From contig CM066033.1 in NCBI GenBank assembly GCA_033557465.1, positions 589,402,438-589,466,437 on the forward strand: a stretch of 64,000 nt of DNA, given 5' to 3'. The position numbers and the translations under genes were made by a program. Origin of the DNA: Ichthyophis bannanicus (lineage: Eukaryota > Chordata > Amphibia > Gymnophiona > Ichthyophiidae). The notes under the pieces were generated by a model that worked only from the letters and a program-made list of their open reading frames with translations, was not told the DNA's origin and ran no database searches. The stretch's first letter is position 1. Each line of letters starts with the position of its first letter. Positions 1-9,966 of the stretch are shown in pieces.

Positions 1-67
1 TTAAAAAGGAGATAGAGCAGCTTTTAAACTAGATAATAGGGGAAAGCCGACAGTCGCACAGAAGCAT

Positions 68-1199
68 ATGGTTCAGAAGAATGTATCCTTGAAGGATACT
101 ACCAAAAGCAGAGAGGTTCCAAAAAAGAGTAAAGCAGCCCAAATGCCCTCGAGTATGGAGCAGACAGAGTTTAAAGATCCCAAATTACCCATGCCTACCA
201 ATAGACAAATTAATATGAACAAAATGCAGTCTCTAAAATGCTTGTATGCAAATGCTAGAAGTCTAAAAAATAAGATGGGAGAGTTAGAATATATAGCACT
301 AAATGAGAGGTTAGATATGATTGGAATCTCAGAGACATGGTAGAAGGAGGACAACCAGTGGGACAATGTGATACCTGCGTACAAACTATATCGTAATGAT
401 AGAGCTGATCAAATTGGTGGAGGAGTTGCGCTCTATGTTAGAGGGCATTGAGTCAGAAAGAATTAAAGTTTTGCAGGAAACAAAATTTGCTGTAGAATCT
501 CTATGGATTGAAATTCCATTTAAAAAGGGGAAGGCGATGGCAGTGGGGGTGTACTATCGACAGCCTGGCCAGAACGAACAAATGGATGATGAAATGCTCA
601 AAGAAATCAAGGAAGCTAACAAACGTTACAGCACAGTAATAATAATGGGTGATTTAAATTACCCCAGTGTCGACTGGGTCAGTGTCATGGCAGGACATGC
701 TAGGGAGATAAAGTTCCTAGATGACATAAATGACTGCTTCTTGGAGCAGCTGGTTCATGAACCGACCAGAAGGGAAGCCATATTGGACCTAGTCCTTAGT
801 GGAACACCAGATCTGGTGCAAGAGATAAGGGTGTTGGGGCCACTTGGCAATAGTGATCATAGCATGATTGCGTTTGATTTAATTAGTGGAGGAGGGATAG
901 TAAGGAAATCCACAGTACTATCTTTCAACTTTCGAAAGGGAGACTATGATAAAATGAGGGAAATAGTTAAGAAAAAACTAAAAGGAGCAGTTGCAAAGGG
1001 TAAAGACTTACATCAAGACTGGGTGCTGTTGAAAAATACTATCTTGGAAGCCCAGACCAGCTGTATTCCACGCTTTAAGAAAAGTGGAAGGAAGTCCAAA
1101 AAACTGCCAGCATGGTTTAAAGGTGAGGTCAGAGAGGCTGTTGTTGCCAAAAAAGCATCTTTCAGGAAATGGAAAAAAGAGCCAAACGATGAAACCTAG
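68..1199 (+). pseudogene. CR1 apurinic-type endonuclease domain, broken
   Basis: The reading resembles an exonuclease-endonuclease-phosphatase domain: CLYANARSLKNK at the N-terminal strand, the ISETW motif near 325-340, GGGVALYVR near 419-445, GDLNYPSVDW near 650-680 and the catalytic histidine motif NSDHSMIAFDL near 850-880. This nuclease nicks target DNA to prime reverse transcription. The TGG/TAG change right after ISETW (341-343), a TGA near 449 and a frameshift near 450 break the frame. It continues as one frame from 396 to 1199, where another stop occurs. It cannot make active enzyme as it stands. Confidence 0.8.
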
Positions 1200-1339
1200 A
1201 AACAGCACAAGCACTGGCAAGTTAAATGCAAGGCATTGATAAGGCAGGCAAAGGGAGAATTTGAGAAGAAGCTTGCTGCGGAAGCAAAAACGTGTAATGA
1301 AGACTTTTTCAAGTACATTCGTAGCAAAAAACCTGTGAG

Positions 1340-3014
1340 TTAGTTGGTTCATTAGATGATAGAGGGGTTAAAGGGGCACTAAAAGGCGACAAGGCGATAG
1401 CAGAGAGACTGAATGAATTCTTTGCTTCGGTCTTTACTGAGGAAGATGTAGGGATGTTACCCATGACTGAAATGGTATTTAAATGTGCGGAAGAATTGAA
1501 GGAAATATTGATACATCGGGAAGATGTATTACAACTATTAGATAAACTGAAGAGTAGCAAATCACCTGGGCCGGATGATATACATCCAAGGGTGTTGAAA
1601 GAACTGAAATGTGAGATTGCGGACCTGCTATTAGTAATCTGTGAACTATCATTAAAATCATCTGTAATACCTGAAGATTGCGAACATAACACCAATTTTT
1701 AAAAAGGGTTCCAGGGGTGATCCGGGAAACTACAGACTGGTGAGCCTGACGTCACTACCGGGAAAAATGGTCAAAACCATCATAAAGAACAAAATTGCTG
1801 AACATGTAGATAGTCATGGCTTAATGGGAGACAGCCAACATGGCTTTAGACAAGGAAGATCTTGTCTTAAAAATCTGTTATGTTTTTTTGAAGGTGTGAA
1901 TAAACAGGTAGAAAACGATGAGTCGGTTGATATAGTGTATTTGGACTTTCAGAAAGCCTTTGACAAGGTCCCTCATCAGAGACTTTTGGCAAAAATTAGA
2001 GTCATGGGATAGGAGGCAGTGTACTATTGTGGATCAGGAACTGGTTAAAAGATCGAAAGCAGAGGGTAGGGCTAAATGGCCAATTTTCACAATGGAGAAA
2101 AATAAATAGTGGTGTACCCCAGGGATCTGTGCTAGGTCCGCTGCTTTTTGACATATTCATAAATGACCTGGAAAAGGGAATAACGAATGAGGTTATCAAA
2201 TTTGCAGATGACACAAAACTATTTAAAGTTGTTAAAACCCAAGAGGATTGTGGAAAATTGCAAGAGGATCTTGATAAATTGGAAGACTGGGCATCAAAAT
2301 GGCAGATGAAATTTAATGTGGACAAGTGCAAAGTTATGCACCTAGGGAAGAACAACCCAAACTATGGTTACACGATATAAGGTTCCACATTAGGAACCAC
2401 CACCCAGGAAAAAGATTTAGGCGCCATTGTGGATAACATGTTGAAACCCTCGGCTCACTGTGCAGCGGCGGCCAAGAGAGCAAATGGAATGCTGGGTATC
2501 ATAAGGAAAGGAATGGAAAATAAAAAAGGATATTATAATGCCTCTATATCGTTCCATCGTGAGACCGCTCCTTGAATATTGTGTGCAATTCTGGTCGCCG
2601 TATCTTAAAAAGGATATAGTGTTATTGGAAAAGGTTCAGAGAAGAGCCACCAAAATGGTAAAGGGGATGAAAGGATACCCATATGAAGAAAGGCTAAAAA
2701 GGTTGGGGCTCTTTAACCTGGAAAAGAGATGGCTGAGGGGAGATATGATAGAAGTCTATAAATTAATGAACGGAGTGGAACGGGTAAACGTAGATCAATT
2801 GTTTACGTTATCAGAATATAGAAAAACTAGGGGACATGCAATGAAGCTACAGGGTAAACTATTTAAGACTAATAAAAGAAAATATTTTTTCACTCAACGT
2901 GTAATCAAACTCTGGAGTTTGTTACCGGAGGATGTAGTAAAGGTTGTTAGTGTAGCTGGGTTTAAAAAAGGTTTGGACAAGTTCCTGGAGGAAAGGTCCA
3001 TAAATCATTATTAA
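1340..3014 (+). pseudogene. CR1 reverse transcriptase domain, broken
   Basis: Successive reading frames give an ordered LINE reverse transcriptase: SPGPDDIHPRVLKEL (near 1567-1610), HGFRQGRSCLKNL (near 1840), LDFQKAFDKVPHQRLL (near 1942-1990), GVPQGSVLGPLLF (near 2110-2150) and the catalytic FADDTKLF (2203-2226). The C-terminal CR1 region [10 protein letters not shown] follows at 2590 and ends with SINHY and a stop at 3014. At least four frame changes or stops (about 1700, 2012, 2380 and 2530) inactivate it. Confidence 0.85.
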
Positions 3015-3160
3015 AAAGTGACCCAGGATATCAATGCTTGACCTAATACAAGCATTGTGGAACCTTCTGGGTATGTATGACCTAGATTGGCCACTGTTGG
3101 AAACAGGATACTGGGCTTGATGGACCTTGGTCTGACCCAGTATGGCATATCTTATGTTCT

Positions 3161-4422
3161 ACCACCATGGAGTTGTGCGGCAGTTGTGATTTTTGGAAGC
3201 CTGGGCTCCGGCGGACTTGATAGATCGAGTTGAGCTGCTTGCTCACCACCAGCACCGATGCCGATGTCTCTCACATATTAGCCATTCCAGGATGGGAGGG
3301 ATGGGCACTGTAAGCGGTTCCCTCAGAGGGGCCTCGTATTGGAGGATTTCTAGCTCCTCCATCCAAGGGTGGTCTTCCGATTCAGTCAGGAACACTAGGG
3401 CTTTGGATATGTCCCTGACGAAGTTGAGGTATGCCATATCCTTGGGTGGGGACCGACACCGGGGCTCTGAGGAAGGGGAGTCCGAGGCAACGTCGTGGTG
3501 GCGATGGGTGTCCGGCGAATCCTCGTCCTCCGTTTCCCACTCAGAATAGTCCGCTGAGGAGGGAAGGGTGGCTTGTGGGTTCTGGGGCTGATCCCCGCCT
3601 GTGGCGAAGGCCCCATGGCTGGTGCAAAGCACACTGACTGGGGAAGATCTCGGTCCTGTGAAACAGGAGCCGGATCAAAACCTCGGCCGAGGATCGACTC
3701 AAGGCTGAAGGACCTCGAGGATCGGCTCGGCCTCCGGGAACATCCCTGACGTTGAGGGCCTGGTGGTTTGGATGGAGGAACCAGTGGTTCCGCACAGTAG
3801 CGCCCGCTGCTGGTCCATGAAGGCAGACAAGCTGAATTCCAGGTCTGCCATTCTGGACTCCAGGCTAGAAGGCTCCTCAGCCATTGGCGCAGGCACCGAG
3901 GCAATCAGGCCTGCCGACAGTTCCCCCAGGGGAATCCTTGATGAGGATGGTGGCAGGTGACAGAGACCGGCCCGAGGTAGGGTCCTTTTGGGGAACCTTC
4001 GCAGGTCGATCCTTCTCCGATCCCTTGGATGAGCGTCCAGGATTGCAGGACCTGGCTTGGGACTTACCCGGCCCGTCTGAGCCGTCCAGGGACACCACCT
4101 TTGAGGCCTTCTTATTCTTGAGTTCTCTCAAGGGAGACCTCCTTTCTGAGAAACCACGGCATCGGTCGGGGTCCATAGGCTACCCCAGGATTCTGTGGTT
4201 AAAGAGGAGGCCTTGGCCTTCAGAGGTACCAGGTACTCCAGGAAAAACTTATCATGCTGCTGCTGGCAGCTCTTGACGGCCTTGATGGATATTATCTTAC
4301 AGAGGCCGCATGCTGTGGGGGTCGTGGTCTAATCCCAGGCAGCGAAGGCAGCAGTCATGTGTGTCGGTCAGGGACATTATTTTTGCACACCGATCACACT
4401 TTTTAAAACCACTGGTAGCCAT
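3161..4422 (-). pseudogene. DIRS D gag, N-terminal and middle part
   Basis: The start codon at 4422 gives MATSGFKKCDRCAKIMSLTD. It opens the same Cys/His module as the other gag genes here (CxxC, then THDxCLRCLG, then H). Further on come a Ser/Pro/Arg-rich linker and the segment with a MERLL-like start and KPGLQ-type sequence ending at the CR1 junction. Frame changes separate the pieces 4503-4297, 4176-3877, 3904-3395 and 3632-3243. DIRS gag proteins are thought to bind element RNA in the particle; the zinc-knuckle-like role here is inferred. Confidence 0.65.
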
Positions 4423-4775
4423 GGGAGAAAAAAGTATCCCAGCGAGGGCGAAGACCCATGGTGCCGCCAGTTGGAAAAAAAGTTGCAAAGGCTCGGGTGG
4501 CAAGAAGAGGACTGGTGCACTACCGAGGAGAGTATGAAACTCAGGTTGAGAAAATCAATTTTTTCCGGGGGAAGAGCAGACAGATGTCCGAAGGGCTCCG
4601 CGGAAAAAGGGAGACTGAGCAAGATGGCACCCTTGGGTAGGAAGGCGACCACACATGCACGGTGGCATCTCCCAAAGTCTCTCTTTAAAAGCTGGGGGGA
4701 TGCTTCCGCAAGGGTTCTGTCGGGACTGACGTCACCCGTATATGAGGGATGACTTCCTGCTTGTTCCCGGAGAAA
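3161..4775 (-). mobile_element. DIRS copy D, truncated (gag half and one terminus)
   Basis: Minus-strand DIRS-type element of the A-like group. The right terminus ends CTTGTTCCCGGAGAA at about 4774, with the ITR sequence (GACGTCACCC, then AAGATGGCACCCTTGGG in reverse order) at 4620-4735. Only gag lies in the window. The left boundary is the CR1 insertion at 3160/3161, so pol and recombinase would lie beyond the window. Confidence 0.8.
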
Positions 4776-5753
4776 AGTATGCATTTGTTATTTTATTATT
4801 CATACATCATACATGCATACACACATAGAACTCTATTATTCTGTATAAAATGCATCAACTCAGGTATGTTCCCTCAAGAGAAAGAGAGGCACACAGAGAC
4901 AGCCTGAGGGAAAATACTTGAACTGATTCAATCTAGATAAAGTGGACAAAAATGAATAGACCACATTACCACTAAGGGACAATGTGGATTAAAACGACAG
5001 GTTTAACTGTATAATGCTTAAGCTTTATGGGTGTAATTTTACAACAGGGCACCTAGGTTAATAGAACAGGAAGGTGCCAATTTTCAGCTTATGTTATAAA
5101 GATTCATAAGTGCCTGTGTGTGTTGATAAAATAGCAGAAATGGTGCCTAGATTAAAAGCATAAACATTACACCTGCTCTGCCCAAACTTTTCCCTTGATC
5201 ACACCTACTCTACAAGCATGCACTGGCTTGCACTGTGCATATTTTTAGGGGTGACCACATTTTATAAAAGCCCTTCTATGCACCTAAACTGATGATACTC
5301 ACTGTTTACCTATCACTGAAAAGTGATGCCAAAGCAGAGAGATATGCCAGAGATTCATTTACAGTGAATGAGGGGAAACTATCACATGACACATTTCAAT
5401 ATATAACTTAAGAAGGTGTCGCTCACAATTTAGTGTTTCAACTTAATCTTGAAAATTACATTGAAGACAGACAAATAAAACCACATTTTCTCTAATCAGA
5501 ACACCTAGCTTAGTGTTTCTCAATTCAGACCAAGGAACTTGCCCATTCAATCTGGTTTTCAGAATATCCCCAATGAAGATGCCAATCTACCTCATGAATA
5601 TTCATAGTGGATAACCACAATGCCAAAGTTGGTCACCGAGGACTAAGTTGGAAACCTCTTCCCTAGATGGTTAATATTACAATAATATATGCTTGCTCAG
5701 TGTGTTTTTGTCTACCTTGAGAAGTGCTGATTGTCACAAAAAAATCTACTCAC
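4776..5753. other. Unique intronic sequence, no feature recognised
   Basis: AT-rich DNA between DIRS D and the kinase-loop exon, on the downstream side of that exon in gene sense. I see no coding exon, no repeat family I recognise and no long ORF. It begins with CATACA-rich low-complexity sequence at 4800-4835. Confidence 0.6.
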
Positions 5754-5824
5754 TTCTTTCATAGCCATCAGCTCACCGGTATCCACATTAATACAGGTAT
5801 AGACTTTCCCATACTGGCCTTCAC
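5754..5824 (-). CDS. MAP3K4: MAP3K4 exon encoding the kinase glycine-rich loop
   Basis: Minus-strand exon of 71 bp, flanked by TTTTTAG acceptor and GTGAGT donor. It starts by completing the glycine codon opened by the exon at 58485-58676 and then reads EGQYGKVYTCINVDTGELM followed by AMKE. This is kinase subdomain I (GEGQYGKV, the ATP-binding loop) plus the AMKE motif with the catalytic VAIK-type lysine of subdomain II. It ends in phase 0. Too short for ORF finding, it is recognised from the MEKK4 kinase domain. The next exon, encoding the rest of the N-lobe, must lie at lower coordinates outside the window, because I find no further kinase sequence in 1-5753. Confidence 0.88.
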
Positions 5825-5944
5825 CTAAAAATTACAATAACTTCAGTTAATCTGTTTCCTGGAGCAATAAAGAATCTCATGCTAGACAGAGGCTGGAAGA
5901 GGGAAGCTTCTTCCAATAATAAAGTCTACACTGTATTAGCAAGG

Positions 5945-6165
5945 TAGTGAAGAATAGCCTAGTAGTTACAGCATTGGCTTGGTAACCTAGAGACCAGGGT
6001 TCAATTCCCATTGGCATTTTTATGGCATTGGGCAAGACACTTAACTCTCCATTGCCTCAGAAGAAAGGCCTGGCAATCTATTTCCAGTCACATTGCCAAG
6101 TCACAGGAGCTGCTGTGTCACCAATAGTCTGCACTGACTCGAAGGCACACACTGCATTTTTTTAT
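5945..6165 (+). mobile_element. tRNA-derived SINE with RTE-like tail
   Basis: A-box-like TAGCCTAGTAGTTACAGC (about 5956) and B-box-like GGGTTCAATTCCC (about 5997) are spaced as in a tRNA head. A core resembling MIR/CORE-SINEs follows (GGGCAAGACACTTAACTCTCC and TGCCTCAG, 6030-6060). The 3' part matches the RTE element in this window: GGCCTGGCAATCTA resembles the RTE 5' region at 23223, and ACTCGAAGGCAC resembles its 3' end ACTCGACGGCAC at 27411. This suggests mobilisation by RTE machinery. It is not a functional tRNA. Confidence 0.65.
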
Positions 6166-6598
6166 TAGCAATCATGTCCCATGCTTAGCGTTTCCACTGG
6201 TCTGTCCCTCATTCATGCTCAATCTTATTCCTTTCATCACACACACAAACCCTATGGACTCTGCTCCGAGGACCTGAACTTCGCATCATTCTATAACAGT
6301 GGCCCCAAAACAAGGTTTAAGCTAACAAGCCTGAAAAATAAATAGATTTTCTTTAGTGTACAAAGACTTGAAATGACAACCTTTAGCTTGAGATGGTTTT
6401 CTTGAGCTATGGTGCAGACTTCTGTAACACGCCATCTATGGGCACTATTCCTCAAGGAATAGCCTAAAATTGCCCATATATTGTCCACAGAAATCTGCAG
6501 TTTTTCAGTGGTTGATGGAATATATTCTTTCACTGTTTCATTCTTTATTTCAGCAGAATACAGTAATGTAAGAAACTTATGAACAATTTAAACCTTGC
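6166..6598. other. Unique intronic sequence next to the Penelope insertion
   Basis: AT-rich intron between the SINE and the left target duplication of the Penelope-like element. An 80-codon minus-strand ORF at 6291-6533 has no recognisable domain and I treat it as chance. Confidence 0.55.
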
Positions 6599-6613
6599 TA
6601 GACATCAAGTGTC
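6599..6613. repeat. Left target-site duplication of the PLE
   Basis: TAGACATCAAGTGTC, exactly repeated at 17922-17936 on the far side of the element. The first bases may overlap the element end (GGATTATAG), so the true duplication is 13-15 bp. Confidence 0.88.
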
Positions 6614-6615
6614 TA

Positions 6616-6815
6616 CCCAACCCCAAAAAAACAAAAGTGTTTCCCACAGTTATTCTATAATCCTTAATCAGAGAAACCCTAATCAATTACATTTTTGTTG
6701 GAACGCACACCATGAAGACAAATCATTTCTTCTCGCAGTGTGTTGTTCCTTTTTTCTTTTTAAAGGGGGACACATCCCCTACAAGTACTAAGGAGACACA
6801 AACCCCTTAGTACAT
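6616..6815 (-). repeat. Inverted arm of the PLE 5' terminal repeat
   Basis: About 200 bp that is the reverse complement of 7080-7281, with only scattered differences (for example GTTTCCCACAGTTATTCTAT against its complement). The 5' end of the PLE could therefore fold into a long hairpin with a loop of about 260 nt. Such inverted partial repeats are described for Penelope insertions. Confidence 0.88.
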
Positions 6816-6818
6816 ACT

Positions 6819-7240
6819 GGCACCACGATTCAGTTGCTTTTTACGGATGTTTTTTTTGAGAGCTGGAAAAGTCTGTAAGAGAGAAAGGTCTGAGGAAGAA
6901 CGATTGGCGCTGAAGGGCCGGCATTTTTTTGTACTCGGCGAAGCATGATAGCTTACCTTCTCCTTTTTTGACCGGCAATCTCTTCAGCAGATTGGTACTC
7001 CATAACGGAGATCAGCTAAGTGACTTTTCCTTGATTCATGAATACAGTTAAATCTGATAGATAGAATGGTTATACCGATATGTACTAAGGGGTTTGTGTC
7101 TCCTTGGCACTTGTAGGGGTTGTGTCCCCCTTTAAAAAGAAAAAAGGAACACCACACTGCGAGAAGAAATGGTTTGTCTTCATGGTGTGCGTTCCAACAA
7201 AAATGTAATTGATTAGGGTTTCTCTTATTAAGGATTATAG
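6819..7240 (+). repeat. PLE 5' terminal direct repeat
   Basis: About 420 bp starting GGCACCACGATTCAGTTGC and ending AAGGATTATAG, repeated at 17509-17924 with roughly one difference per 15-20 bases plus small indels. It probably carries promoter and end-processing signals, but I could not confirm a specific motif. Confidence 0.88.
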
Positions 7241-7547
7241 AATAACTGTGGGAAACACTTTTGGGTTTTTTTTGGGTTGGGTGAATGAATTATAGTACCT
7301 GAGTCTTACAATGGCTACCGACAATTCTGAGCTATCATCTAATACTACTACCTATGAGTTCTTGGAGGAAAAAATTGCCCAATTAATGAAGAGATCATTA
7401 CTTTTTGAGATTTTTGAAGGGGAATCAGAAACTAGTAAATCTTCCTCCTGGTTAGATTTTAAGAATCTTCATAATAAACAAATACGTATACAACTTGTGA
7501 TAAGGAAGCTTATCATAGCTCAGGAAGGGGCTATAGAAAAGGTGAAG

Positions 7548-8985
7548 TGTCTCTGAACAAGCAACCTGTCAGTGCTGGTAGAAATGAGAAAACAGAATTT
7601 TGCCATAAAAGACTACCAGTCCCAGAATGCACCAGGTTTCCAACAGCCATGAGAGGAGCTGAAGTGAGAAAACGTGTGTTCAATCAAAAGGGCTATGAGG
7701 TAATCCCCAAGCACTCATTGCAAAGGGCAGGGCTTGATTCAGCACAGCTGCGCTGTGCTAGGATGGAACACTCATCTCAAAGGGCAAGGCCTGATTCAGC
7801 ACAGCTGCGCTGTGTTAGGGAGGAGCACTCATCTAAGCAGAATAAGAGTAGAGTTTATTCTACAGATGATCATCTTCATGATCACCTTGGATATCCAGAG
7901 AATGATCATCAGTTTCATCTGAAGGATTATCAGAAGCAGAAGCCAAACCGGACAGACAGAGAGGCAAAGAAACCCTCTGGAAGAAAGAGGAGAAAAGCCT
8001 TTGAGAGGTCTAGAAGAGTCCAAAGCAGTACGTATACTGGGAGGTATTCCAAGGGCCAGCATACACCATTGGACTGGGGAAAGCCAGAGGAATGGTGCTG
8101 CAGAGCTAGGAATCACCAGAGGCTACCTGTGAGGGAGACGGCTGCACGTGGAAGGGACCCTAAGACCCGTGCCAGAAGGTATGTGAAGAGAGATCCAGTG
8201 TCCAGGGATCTGGATTGGAAGGCTGGACATAAGAACTGGACTACATACTGGCCAGGCTATATAGAGGGGAACTCTAGCAGCAATGGAAGCTCAGGTATGA
8301 ACACTGATCTATGCCCTAGCTATAACCTTGAAAGACAGCAGGGAAACAAGTATTCTCCTGAAAATGCTCCATTGAGAGATTCATCTGTGCCAATCCATGA
8401 TATTGAACCCATGCTTGTTGAACAAGGGGGAATAATAGCAGATGAGGATCCTGTTTATATGGACTGCTCTCTATCTAAACTCCGTTGGTAACTTTCTGTT
8501 ATAAAGTACAGCAACCATCACAAAGAAATACAAATTTGTTCTTTAATCTATTCAAAAAAGCTCCTGAAGCAGGATTTGACCCACACAGTGGAAGGCAAGC
8601 CAGCTAAGGGGTTTCAGCTGGTAACTGCTAGCAATTAAGCCTTACCTAATTGCTTGTGAGCTAGGAGAGAATCACTTCTGTATATATGTGGGAAGTAATC
8701 AGAAATTAACCTGAAAAGAACAGTTTGTTTCTTGCTTTGTGGCTTTTCATTTGTTGTTTTCCTGATTTTAACTTTGTTTTTCCAAGTTAACACTGAAAGC
8801 AAGTAACCTAATTTATGTGCTACCAAGCATATCTGTGTTGGGAGAAATAACCCCATAAATAAATATCTTATTGGCTTTACCCAAGAGCACAACTAAATTA
8901 TTGTCAGCAGCTGTGTCTGGTGTGAATGAACTACATTGCCCACAATGCCTTGCAAATCATATAGAAATATGCACTTGCCAAGAGT
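7548..8985. mobile_element. Unidentified 1.44-kb insertion in the PLE
   Basis: GTGAAG occurs on both sides (7542-7547 and 8986-8991) where PLE coding sequence is interrupted, consistent with a 6-bp target duplication. The plus strand holds a 314-codon ORF (7547-8491) with no domain I recognise. That ORF contains two 57-bp tandem units at about 7720-7833 encoding DSAQLRC repeats. The 3' part is AT-rich with AATAAATAAATATC. It could be a solo LTR or a non-autonomous element, but the ends are not a clear TG...CA. I cannot name the family. Confidence 0.45.
7720..7833 (+). repeat. 57-bp tandem repeat, two units
   Basis: Two adjacent 57-bp (19-codon) units beginning CACTCATTGCAAAGGGCAGG and CACTCATCTCAAAGGGCAAG, followed by a few bases of a third. 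The unit length is a multiple of three, so the overlapping ORF stays open. Confidence 0.75.
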
Positions 8986-9460
8986 GTGAAGATTCTCACC
9001 CAGGCAGCCGTCTGACAAACTTCATGCGGCAACTATGACCCAATACCTTAAACAAAGGATGATCCCTCGGGGTTTGCGTGTGTTAAAACCTCTGCACATG
9101 TTTCAGGATGATAAAAAATTTTTTACGACCTGGAATAGTATTTTAAACAAATGTGGGCTGGATTTGATTGCACTATTGGTGGAACGCCTGACAGCTGAGG
9201 AAGTTGCAGTGAAGGAACAAGTAGCAAGCTTACAGGATCAATTGCTTGAATCAGGTTCACAGGAGAAATTTCAGACAGACTGGAAAGAATTGGAAGCACA
9301 ATTACAACAATTTAAGGAATTTGTTAAACAAGTAAAGATTTCGAAGTTTAAACGTGATACGAGTGATTATGAAAATGACCGGGTATACACGTGGAGACAG
9401 CACCTGCAGCCAAATAAAAATCAGCGGAGACAGGTGACATTTGAAGAATCTACAGAGGAA

Positions 9461-9645
9461 AGCGTGGTTACTCACCTGTAACAGGTGTTCTCCAGGAGCA
9501 GCAGGAATCAGTCCTCACTTATGGGTGACGTCGGCGCCGACGGAGCCCTCGCGGAGCAATTTTCCCCAGCTTTCAAAGAAAGCCTTTGGGAATTGCAGCG
9601 CGCATGCGCGGTCCTCTTCCCGCCCAAGGGTGCCATCTTAGCCAG
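9461..9645. repeat. A3 left inverted terminal repeat
   Basis: From GACGTCGGCGCCGACGGAGC through CAGCGCGCATGCGCGGTCC to CCATCTTAGCC it is the reverse complement of 14838-14995. The outermost bases differ from the right end (GTTACTCACCTGTAACAGG here), as usual for DIRS, and are matched instead by the first half of the ICR. Confidence 0.85.
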
Positions 9646-9731
9646 TCAGATGACATAGCTAAAAAAGACAGCAGAAAAATTTGCAAAAAAACTAAAGCAG
9701 AGGATTGCAACTCCAAGGGGAGGAGGGAGGG

Positions 9732-9831
9732 TTGTGAGGACTGATTCCTGCTGCTCCTGGAGAACACCTGTTACAGGTGAGTAACTACGCTTTCTCCAGG
9801 ACCAAGCAGGAAGTCAGTCCTCACTTATGGG
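9732..9831. repeat. A3 internal complementary region (ICR)
   Basis: The first half (GGACTGATTCCTGCTGCTCC to GGTGAGTAAC) is the reverse complement of the left end; the second half (CTTTCTCCAGGACCAAGCAG and on) is the reverse complement of the right end. This fused mirror of both termini is the hallmark of DIRS elements and is believed to template completion of the ends and circle formation. Confidence 0.88.
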
Positions 9832-9966
9832 ACTCCCAAGCTCAAGGCTACCGGAGACCCTAAGCACAAAATGAGCTCCCTCTAGCTCAGCAGCACAGAA
9901 GGAAAGAATCTTCGCTGAATTATCACCCACCGGTAGCCCACATCCGGGATGGAGGGCAGGAGTTGC

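Larger units (their letters stand above)
1..3160 (+). mobile_element. CR1-family LINE, inserted in DIRS copy D
   Basis: Plus-strand non-LTR retrotransposon with endonuclease, reverse transcriptase and the typical CR1/L3 3' end around 3113-3160 (GATGGACCTTGGTCTGACCC followed by CTTATGTTCT). The 5' end is at or beyond the window edge. At 3161 the sequence changes directly into antisense DIRS gag, so this LINE interrupts DIRS D. D's missing pol half therefore probably lies to the left of position 1. A second copy of the same family (25118-26243) is nearly identical over the shared 3' half. Confidence 0.85.
7311..9460 (+). pseudogene. PLE upstream ORF, N-terminal parts (split by an insertion)
   Basis: A reading starts MATDNSELSSN at 7311 and runs to the insertion at 7548. 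It resumes at about 8992-9460 with LHAATMTQYLKQRMIPRGLRV, a segment typical of the start of vertebrate Penelope polyproteins. A probable coiled-coil stretch follows (LTAEEVAVKEQVASLQDQL and the acidic and glutamine-rich run after it, about 9180-9330). The part after DIRS A3 continues at 14996 with TDSSDNQIF and an Arg/Gly-rich tail ending at 15160. The role is unknown; the position suggests nucleic-acid binding. The frame is interrupted by the two insertions and a small indel. Confidence 0.6.

Noticed and set aside
5950..6015. Functional tRNA gene
   Set aside because: Only A- and B-box similarity; no acceptor stem, and the sequence continues into a SINE body.
6890..6920. Hammerhead ribozyme in the PLE terminal repeat (CTGAGGA at 6890)
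   Set aside because: PLEs can carry hammerheads and CTGAGGA fits the core, but I could not fold convincing stems or find the GAAA and cleavage parts in place.
7547..8491. Host protein-coding exon
   Set aside because: The ORF lies inside an apparent insertion in a Penelope element, has tandem repeats and no known domain or splice context.
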